Assembly: GCA_025922995.1 (NCBI GenBank)
Contig: JAICGT010000106.1
Coordinates: 1-5,248 of the forward strand
Direction: 5' to 3'
DNA: 5,248 nucleotides
DNA from: Fimbriimonadales bacterium
GTDB taxonomy: Bacteria; Armatimonadota; Fimbriimonadia; Fimbriimonadales; ATM1
Part shown: positions 1 to 4,784 of the stretch, piece by piece
Position numbering within the stretch: position 1 is the stretch's first letter
How the letters are laid out: every line of letters starts with the position of its first letter
Made by a program: the position numbers and the translations under genes
The notes under the pieces: model-generated
The model's input: the letters and a program-made list of their open reading frames with translations, nothing else
Told to the model about the DNA's origin: nothing
The model's database searches: none

Positions 1-805
1 CATCCAGCACCGCCCGCAAATCCAATGCACCCGTCTCCAGGAACGGCACAGTCACATCCGCCTCGGCAGCGTTCTCGCCCACAAACCGCAGCGTCAACAC
101 ATCGTCCGTAATGAACAAGTGCAAATCATCCGGCAGCCTCCGATGCGGGTCCAACACGACCCGCAAGTCGACTCGGCCGTCTACCTCACGGCAAGTCAAC
201 GATGGGTTGTCCCGTAGCGCCGTTTCGGCCCCGACAAGCACGCACCCCGCCTCCGCCCGCAGCTCGTGCGCTCGAACCCGTGCCTCGTCTCCGGTGATCC
301 ACTTGCTCTCACCGTCGGCATCGGCGATCAGGCCATCGAGTGTCATCGCAGCCTTTACGATCACATACGGCCTTCCCAGGCGCCATCGGCCCTCGAAAAC
401 GCGGTTGACTTCGGCAGCCTCTTGGGCGAGGACGCCTTCGACGACCTCGACGCCTGCTTCCCGCAACCGCTCTGCGCCGCCGGAAGCCTGCGGGTTCAGG
501 TCGCGGTTGGCAAAAACCACGCGCCGAATGCCCGCCGCCAGAATGGCCTCGGTGCAAGGCGGAGTCCGACCTTGATGGCCGCACGGCTCCAAGGTGACGT
601 AGAGCTCACCGCCCCTTGCCCGCTCGCCGGCGTCTTGCAGTGCAACGACTTCGCCGTGCGGCATGCCTGCCATTTCGTGATGCCCTCTGCCCACGATTTC
701 GCCGTCGATGACAACCACGGCGCCGACCCGCGGGTTGGGCGCAGGCAAGCCGAGTTTCGAAAGCTCGATCGCTTCCGCCATAAAGCGTGCGTCATTCGGT
801 GTCAT
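1..805 (-). CDS. ribD: Bifunctional riboflavin biosynthesis deaminase/reductase RibD, 3' end cut by window edge
   Basis: Cytoplasmic enzyme that deaminates the pyrimidine product of GTP cyclohydrolase II and then reduces its ribosyl side chain with NADPH. The visible 268 residues cover the whole deaminase domain (about 1-145) and the first part of the reductase domain. Deaminase motifs are APNPRVGAVVV at 22-32, the zinc site HGEVVAL at 50-56 and EPCGHQGRTPPC at 73-84, giving His50, catalytic Glu52, Cys75 and Cys84. The usual HAE is HGE here. Reductase motifs are RPYVIVKAAMTLDGLIA at 145-161, SKWITGDEAR at 167-176, VLVGAETALRDNPSLTCR at 189-206 and LRVVLDP at 214-220. ATG at 805 is preferred since NDARFMAEAIELS matches typical RibD N-termini. 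It overlaps the preceding stop by 14 bases and lacks a good ribosome site. Roughly 90-110 C-terminal residues should lie beyond base 1. Confidence 0.95.
   Translation of the reverse strand, partial: MTPNDARFMAEAIELSKLGLPAPNPRVGAVVVIDGEIVGRGHHEMAGMPHGEVVALQDAGERARGGELYVTLEPCGHQGRTPPCTEAILAAGIRRVVFANRDLNPQASGGAERLREAGVEVVEGVLAQEAAEVNRVFEGRWRLGRPYVIVKAAMTLDGLIADADGESKWITGDEARVRAHELRAEAGCVLVGAETALRDNPSLTCREVDGRVDLRVVLDPHRRLPDDLHLFITDDVLTLRFVGENAAEADVTVPFLETGALDLRAVLD
792..805 (-). promoter_or_regulatory. 14-base stop/start overlap upstream of ribD without a clear ribosome site
   Basis: The ribD ATG (805-803) lies 14 bases inside the end of the membrane-protein gene, whose TGA is at 794-792. The nearest purine-rich GAGG (827-824) is about 18 bases from the ATG, too far for normal use. 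Expression of ribD therefore probably depends on ribosomes arriving from the upstream gene. Confidence 0.6.
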
Positions 806-1100
806 CTGATTTCTTACGCAAGACCTCGGCTTGCTCTGCAATTAGCCTTTCGAAAATATCGAGTTTCTTTTCCGCAAATTCAATACGCGTTCTTCTGACA
901 ATCAATGCGGCGAAAAAAGCCGCTCCCAGCATCGCAAACGCGGACGCTCCGAAATAGAGAGTTAGGCGCGTTAAATATGCCCTCACCTCCGTCTTGCCCG
1001 CATCCGCTGCAGGACTCGGCCCTATCGAAAATGGATAGGAAAGCAAAATAACAATGCCCACGACCAAGAAGATTGTCGTCAGGATTTTGAGGCGTTGCAT
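792..1100 (-). CDS. Small membrane protein with charged helical tail, unknown function
   Basis: A 102-residue protein that I do not recognise. It has a short basic N-terminus (MQRLK), hydrophobic helix 1 at about 6-25, an external loop at about 26-42 containing Pro and Asp, hydrophobic helix 2 at about 46-68 rich in Ala and Phe, and then a long charged tail from RRTRIEFAEKKLDIFERL onward that should form a cytoplasmic amphipathic helix or short coiled coil. ATG at 1100 is chosen because GAGGAAAG stands four bases upstream (1112-1105) and because the frame upstream of it overlaps rpe and encodes only Arg-rich, unlikely protein. The start lies 22 bases inside the 3' end of rpe, and the last codons overlap the ribD start by 14 bases, so it belongs to the same transcript. 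Function and partner are unknown. Confidence 0.78.
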   Translation of the reverse strand: MQRLKILTTIFLVVGIVILLSYPFSIGPSPAADAGKTEVRAYLTRLTLYFGASAFAMLGAAFFAALIVRRTRIEFAEKKLDIFERLIAEQAEVLRKKSDDTE

Positions 1101-1738
1101 AATGCTTTCCTCAATTGCGCCAATCTGGCCGCAGGCGTCTCTGCCGAAAACGTGTAATTTCCGGCGACGAAAGCGTTTGCACCGGCGAGCGCTGCCTGAA
1201 CAATTGTATTGTTGTCGATTCCGCCGTCTACCTCGATATGATGAGTCGGCGCGACGGACCTTATCGCCCTTACCTTCTCTAGCGGTCGCTGCAAGAACGA
1301 TTGCCCACCCCATCCGGGATTTACCGTCATGACCAAAACGAGGTCGACCAGGTCCAGCACGTCAGCGACCATGCTGGCGGGCGTGGCAGGATTAATCGCA
1401 ACGCCCGCCAGCCTGTCGGAAGCGCGAATCGTCTCCAAAACGCGATGCAAATGCGGGCAGGTTTCCTGATGAACAATGAGCCTATCGACACCTGCATCCT
1501 TAAAAGCATTAATTTGAGTCTCGGGTTTTTCAATCATGAGATGGCAGTCGAATGGCTTTCTGGTCAACGGCCTAATCGCGGCAACGCATTGTGCGCCGAA
1601 AGTTATCGGAGGCACGAACCGCCCATCCATGACATCCAAGTGGATCCAATCGCAGTCTGCTTCGTCCAACTGCGAAACTGCTTCGGCCAGCATGCCGAAG
1701 TCGGCCGAAAGAATCGAAGGCGAAAGTATGTAGCTCAT
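1079..1738 (-). CDS. rpe: Ribulose-phosphate 3-epimerase
   Basis: TIM-barrel enzyme that interconverts D-ribulose 5-phosphate and D-xylulose 5-phosphate in the pentose phosphate pathway. At 219 residues it has the normal length. Signature motifs run in order: SPSILSADF at 6-14, WIHLDVMDGRFVP at 31-43, FDCHLMIEKPE at 63-73, GVAINPATP at 112-120, VNPGWGGQSF at 139-148 and IEVDGGID at 168-175. Metal ligands His33, Asp35, His66 and Asp171 are present, the two Asp also being the acid/base pair. The phosphate-binding end of the barrel reads AGNYTF at 192-197 where most relatives have AGSAIF or similar. ATG lies three bases after the kinase-like stop, with GGAGGGG 12 bases upstream inside that gene. 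The PASTA kinase-rpe neighbourhood recalls prkC-rsgA-rpe of Bacillus, without rsgA. Confidence 0.96.
   Translation of the reverse strand: MSYILSPSILSADFGMLAEAVSQLDEADCDWIHLDVMDGRFVPPITFGAQCVAAIRPLTRKPFDCHLMIEKPETQINAFKDAGVDRLIVHQETCPHLHRVLETIRASDRLAGVAINPATPASMVADVLDLVDLVLVMTVNPGWGGQSFLQRPLEKVRAIRSVAPTHHIEVDGGIDNNTIVQAALAGANAFVAGNYTFSAETPAARLAQLRKALCNASKS
1098..1112 (-). promoter_or_regulatory. Ribosome site deciding the start of the 102-residue membrane protein
   Basis: GAGGAAAG (1112-1105) with a four-base spacer before ATG at 1100-1098, all inside the 3' end of rpe in another frame. It is the main reason to start the protein at MQRLKILTT and not at the far upstream in-frame codon at 1313. 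Confidence 0.8.
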
Positions 1739-1757
1739 TTCTTACCGATTCCCCTCC
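1739..1757 (-). promoter_or_regulatory. Ribosome site of rpe within the kinase-like gene
   Basis: GGAGGGG (1757-1751) is formed by the last codons of the kinase-like gene, 12 bases before the rpe ATG; the kinase TAA stop lies between them. The spacing is somewhat long, but no closer site is visible. Confidence 0.65.
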
Positions 1758-3529
1758 CTGCGAATTGTTCTGAAAAGATAGTCGTCGAAATAGATTCGGA
1801 AAGTCGCACGGTCGCCCACGCCTTCGACTTCCAGCAACTCGACGTATTCACCGCCGGAACGGACCTCCTCGAACACGGTGCGTTTCTTGCGGGACCCGTC
1901 GGTCATATCGACGCGCACGAGCACAGGTTCATCGCTGTCTCTGACCTCGAACCGAAGCGTCCACGTGTTCGGCAACTCAGACGCATCCGGCGGAGGCTCA
2001 TCGTTTCCGCTGATCAAGATATCGACGGTCGTCTTCCGATCGACCCGCTCGCCGCGTTTTGGCTCGGTTTGAGCGACCATGCCCTTTTCGATTTCGTCGC
2101 TAGAGACCTCGCGAACTGCCCCGGCTACGAGACCCGCCGCCTGCAGCCGAGTCTTCGCCTCCTCGACGCTTAGCCCACGCAAATCGGGCACATCGGTCCG
2201 TTTGCTTCCCAAGCTTTTGATGACGCGAATTTTTGCCCCTTCCCGAATCGGCGTGCGCGCATCCGGCTGCATTTCGATGATCGTTTCCGGCTGAGGAAAC
2301 TTTTCGCTGTAAATCTCATCTGTAACTTCGACGCGAAAGCCGGTACTCTCTCCACGTTTCCTTGCCTCTGCTACCGTCATTCCAACCAAATTCGGTAACT
2401 GTATCTCGCGTTTTTTCGTTGCGTTCATTACCATCCAGCCGATCACGAACATCGCTGCCATTCCCGCCAACAGAATAACGATCGACCGAAACCACAGCGG
2501 CACATCGTCGTCAGCGGGCTCTCTGATTTTCTTCACGCGCCGCGCCTTTGGGGGCCGCGCCGGCTTAGTGACGGGTGCTGCAACGGCAGCGGGCTCGGGC
2601 GTGGCGGGCGCGTTACCTGAGGTCGCCCAGGGCAGCGCCGCAGCAGTCTGCGAAGCCGTTTCAGGAACAACCGGCTGCTGAATCGGCCAAGTGAGCGGCT
2701 TCCCAAAACGAATAGCGTCTCGAGTAGCGCGCAAGTCGCCGAGCAATTGCGTAAAGGATCGGTATCTTTGTGCAGGATCCTTTGCCAAACATTTCAGAGT
2801 AATTTCGTCCAACACGTTCGGCACTGCTGCATTAACCGAACGCGGGCTGCGAGGAGGCACGTTTTGCTGCTTTGCCAAGATGGCACCCGGAGTTTGCCCG
2901 GAAAACGGCAACATACCCGTGAGCAGCTCAAAAAGAATGACTCCAACGGCATAGATATCCGAAGCCGGCTTGGGAAACTCGTCGTCGATAATCTCCGGAG
3001 CCATATACGCTGCCATCCGGGATAACACGACCCCCGATGCGGTAGCGCTCTTGCTGTAGCACTTCCAAAGGCCAAAATCGACAACGGCTACTCGGCCTTC
3101 GAGTGTTGCGAGCACATGATCGGAGCACAAGTCGCCATGCGCAATGTCGCGTTGCGCCGCATGGTCCAGGCCCTCGCAAATTCCGATAACCAATTCGCAT
3201 GCGACCGGAGGGCTAAATGGCGCGACGCGGCGAATTCGGTCGACAAGATTCGAGCCTTTTATCAGTTCACAGACTACAAACGGCCGGCCGCCATCTTCTG
3301 CGAACTCATACACCTTCGCAACGTTCGGATGATCCAATACGGACGTTTCCGCGACGACATCTCGTAACGCGTTGACAAACGGCTCTTCTCTTGCGAACGG
3401 CAGATTCAGCAGCCTAAGACACACATCGATTCCGCGGTACCGGTCACGCGCGACGTAGTTTTCAAAAACGGGAGACGCCGAAATCGCCTCGATAACTTCA
3501 TAGCGCCCCGCTAGAATCCTGCCGATCAC
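1742..3529 (-). CDS. Transmembrane PASTA protein with degenerate Ser/Thr kinase domain
   Basis: A 595-residue single-pass protein of the PrkC/PknB architecture. Order: cytoplasmic kinase fold at about 10-270, Pro/Ala-rich linker 281-330, basic patch 325-336, membrane helix about 347-368, two extracellular PASTA repeats (about 375-439 and 444-508), and a C-terminal beta-rich domain about 520-590. PASTA repeats in this family bind peptidoglycan fragments or lipid II. Fold markers kept are Glu61, HGD 131-133, DFG 151-153, APE 177-179, Asp191 and Arg255. Catalytic positions changed are the glycine loop (ISASPVFENYVA), Arg39 in place of the VAIK Lys, Cys135 for the catalytic-loop Lys, His138 for the Mg-binding Asn, and Arg171-Met172 for the activation-loop Gly-Thr. 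I infer a pseudokinase or very weak kinase that may signal by binding. GTG start, with GAGGAG eight bases upstream and a GTGA overlap with the previous gene. No prpC-type phosphatase lies nearby in this window. Confidence 0.93.
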   Translation of the reverse strand: MIGRILAGRYEVIEAISASPVFENYVARDRYRGIDVCLRLLNLPFAREEPFVNALRDVVAETSVLDHPNVAKVYEFAEDGGRPFVVCELIKGSNLVDRIRRVAPFSPPVACELVIGICEGLDHAAQRDIAHGDLCSDHVLATLEGRVAVVDFGLWKCYSKSATASGVVLSRMAAYMAPEIIDDEFPKPASDIYAVGVILFELLTGMLPFSGQTPGAILAKQQNVPPRSPRSVNAAVPNVLDEITLKCLAKDPAQRYRSFTQLLGDLRATRDAIRFGKPLTWPIQQPVVPETASQTAAALPWATSGNAPATPEPAAVAAPVTKPARPPKARRVKKIREPADDDVPLWFRSIVILLAGMAAMFVIGWMVMNATKKREIQLPNLVGMTVAEARKRGESTGFRVEVTDEIYSEKFPQPETIIEMQPDARTPIREGAKIRVIKSLGSKRTDVPDLRGLSVEEAKTRLQAAGLVAGAVREVSSDEIEKGMVAQTEPKRGERVDRKTTVDILISGNDEPPPDASELPNTWTLRFEVRDSDEPVLVRVDMTDGSRKKRTVFEEVRSGGEYVELLEVEGVGDRATFRIYFDDYLFRTIRREGNR

Positions 3530-3543
3530 TCGCCGTTCTCCTC
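3526..3543 (-). promoter_or_regulatory. Ribosome site and GTGA overlap of PASTA kinase-like gene
   Basis: GAGGAG (3543-3538) stands eight bases before the GTG at 3529. The stop of the 69-residue gene overlaps this GTG as GTGA. The site fixes the start of the kinase-like protein as MIGRILAGRYEV, a normal start for this family. Confidence 0.85.
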
Positions 3544-3735
3544 TCGTTTAGAAAAACCGAGTACAAAAGCCGCTACAAGCAGAATCCAACCCAGAATAAC
3601 TGCCATGGGCAAAATAGAGTCATTCCAACTTTTAGACCCATGCGCGGAAGAAAGCCAGTAATACTGGTGCAAGAAGTATCCCCCGGTCAGGGTAAGGAAC
3701 GCGAGCACCATCATCGCCATGCGAGCGGTTTTCAC
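3526..3735 (-). CDS. Small two-helix membrane protein, unknown function
   Basis: A 69-residue protein that I cannot assign to a family. It has a basic N-terminus (MKTAR), a first hydrophobic helix at about 7-28, a short polar loop rich in Ser, His and Trp at about 29-40, a second helix at about 41-61, and a charged tail ending KREENGE. By the positive-inside rule both ends should face the cytoplasm, with the loop outside. GTG at 3735 overlaps the aroB stop by four bases and has GGAGG 13 bases upstream; ATG at 3720 is an in-frame alternative that would remove five residues. Its own stop overlaps the GTG of the PASTA kinase-like gene, and the kinase's ribosome site lies inside this gene. That tight coupling suggests the two are made together, so a role as membrane partner of the kinase-like protein is plausible but inferred. 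Confidence 0.8.
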   Translation of the reverse strand: MKTARMAMMVLAFLTLTGGYFLHQYYWLSSAHGSKSWNDSILPMAVILGWILLVAAFVLGFSKREENGE

Positions 3736-3753
3736 GGTTTTGCGAGCGCCTCC
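3732..3753 (-). promoter_or_regulatory. aroB/small membrane gene coupling site, GTGA overlap
   Basis: GTGA at 3735-3732 joins the aroB stop to the GTG of the 69-residue gene. GGAGG at 3753-3749 is 13 bases from the GTG, longer than ideal, so reinitiation after aroB termination probably contributes. Confidence 0.65.
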
Positions 3754-4772
3754 AAAACTAATCCGGGGTCCACGTCACGCACCAGGGCACAGTCGCCGAC
3801 TTGTCTGGTCAACGCCATCGCCACCTTGCCTTCTTCGGACTTCTTGTCCCTAACCATCGCGGCAACCATGCGCTCAGCCAATCCGGGCGATGGCAGCTTG
3901 GTCGGAAGGCCCCAACGTGTCAGGGCTCGGTGAAGCCGCTCTCGTGTGCCGGGGGTCGTGATTCCCATTTTCTCGCCAATGTCCGCCTCGATAATCATAC
4001 CGACCGAGATAGCCTCGCCGTGTAAAATGCCCCGGTATTCGAGCGCTTGCTCCAGCGCATGCCCAACCGTGTGCCCGAAGTTCAACTTGACGCGCTCGCC
4101 TTTCGTTTCAAAAGGGTCGTCTTCGACAATGCGAGCTTTCATCGAGCAGCACTGACCGATCAGGCGCTCCAAAGCTTCGGGATCCTTCGCGGATAGGTCG
4201 CTGTAATTATGCTCCTGCCATAACAGGAACGATTCGTCTAAGATCGCGCCGTATTTAATTGCTTCCGCCATTCCGCTAGCGTATTCACGAGCAGGCAATG
4301 TTTCGAGGTGGGCCGGATCGCAATACACTGCTTGAGGCTGATGAAATGCGCCGGCAAGGTTTTTGCCCTCTGGCAAGTCGATCGCTGTTTTTCCGCCGAC
4401 AGCTGAGTCGATCTGTGCAACGAGTGAAGTTGCGACATTAACGTAACGGATTCCGCGCATATAGGTTGCGGCAACAAAGCCCGCCAGGTCGCCAATAACG
4501 CCTCCGCCGACGGCAAGAATCAGACTGCGCCTGTCGGCCCCGCGTTGCGCGAGCCAAACGAGGCACTCCGTCCAGCGTCGCGCGGACTTCGTCGCCTCGC
4601 CAGCCGGCAGCACAAGCTTGGAATCGAATCTGGTAAAGCGCTTCCCCAAGGCTCCCCAAACATTCTCGTCGGTTATGAGGAAAGTTGCGGTCGGCGGCGG
4701 GTCGACAGAGATCGCACCTTCGTCGAATTCGCCGATCGCAACATCATACGATTCTCCCACGGATATCTTCAC
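3732..4772 (-). CDS. aroB: 3-dehydroquinate synthase
   Basis: NAD+- and metal-dependent enzyme that cyclises DAHP to 3-dehydroquinate, the second step of the shikimate pathway. The protein is 346 residues, normal for bacterial AroB. Visible motifs are the NAD-binding GGGVIGDLAGF at 89-99, SLVAQIDSAVGGKTA at 116-130, GKNLAGAF at 136-143, REYASGMAEAIKYG at 162-175, LNFGHTVGHALE at 230-241 and HGEAISVGM at 251-259. Expected metal ligands Glu170, His234 and His251 are all present, as are active-site Lys128, Lys137, Asn138 and Lys173. The usual PTT before the LLAQ helix reads ATS here, which I regard as ordinary variation. The GTG start is supported by a strong GGAGGG six bases upstream and by the GTGA overlap with aroK. 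The gene is followed at once by a small membrane-protein gene, again through GTGA. Confidence 0.97.
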   Translation of the reverse strand: MKISVGESYDVAIGEFDEGAISVDPPPTATFLITDENVWGALGKRFTRFDSKLVLPAGEATKSARRWTECLVWLAQRGADRRSLILAVGGGVIGDLAGFVAATYMRGIRYVNVATSLVAQIDSAVGGKTAIDLPEGKNLAGAFHQPQAVYCDPAHLETLPAREYASGMAEAIKYGAILDESFLLWQEHNYSDLSAKDPEALERLIGQCCSMKARIVEDDPFETKGERVKLNFGHTVGHALEQALEYRGILHGEAISVGMIIEADIGEKMGITTPGTRERLHRALTRWGLPTKLPSPGLAERMVAAMVRDKKSEEGKVAMALTRQVGDCALVRDVDPGLVLEALAKP

Positions 4773-4784
4773 GACATACCCTCC
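4769..4784 (-). promoter_or_regulatory. aroK/aroB coupling site: Shine-Dalgarno plus GTGA overlap
   Basis: GGAGGG (4784-4779) sits six bases before the aroB GTG, and the aroK TGA shares two bases with that GTG (GTGA at 4772-4769). The ribosome site lies within the last aroK codons. This decides the GTG start and implies translational coupling. Confidence 0.85.

Noticed and set aside
111..575. Plus-strand open frame of about 154 codons, Ser/Thr/Arg-rich
   Set aside because: Low-complexity Ser/Arg composition typical of an antisense frame; the opposite strand encodes clear RibD motifs throughout.
496..795. Minus-strand frame starting with ATG at 795, close to the ribD start
   Set aside because: It is out of frame with the RibD deaminase motifs. 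The ATG at 805 opens the frame that carries HGE and EPCGHQGRTPPC, so this one is a shadow.
266..898. Plus-strand open frame of about 210 codons
   Set aside because: Antisense to ribD and the end of the 102-residue gene; no recognisable protein features and no upstream ribosome site that I would trust.
1020..1070. AT-richer stretch that could hold an internal promoter before ribD
   Set aside because: No pair of -35 and -10 elements with good match and spacing is visible; the stretch encodes the first membrane helix, which explains its composition.
1101..1313. N-terminal extension of the 102-residue membrane protein to 1313
   Set aside because: The extension lies wholly within rpe in another frame, is Arg-rich, and ignores the strong GAGGAAAG ribosome site just before the ATG at 1100.
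1301..2173. Plus-strand open frame of about 290 codons
   Set aside because: It is antisense to the rpe 5' part and kinase-like 3' part, both well supported by family motifs. Its translation shows no domain, it begins at TTG, and it spans a gene junction, as expected of a shadow in GC-rich DNA.
3276..3292. GC palindrome around CGGCCGGCCG
   Set aside because: It falls in the kinase-like coding sequence and encodes ordinary residues (Asp-Gly-Gly-Arg-Pro); no repeated copy is seen in the window.
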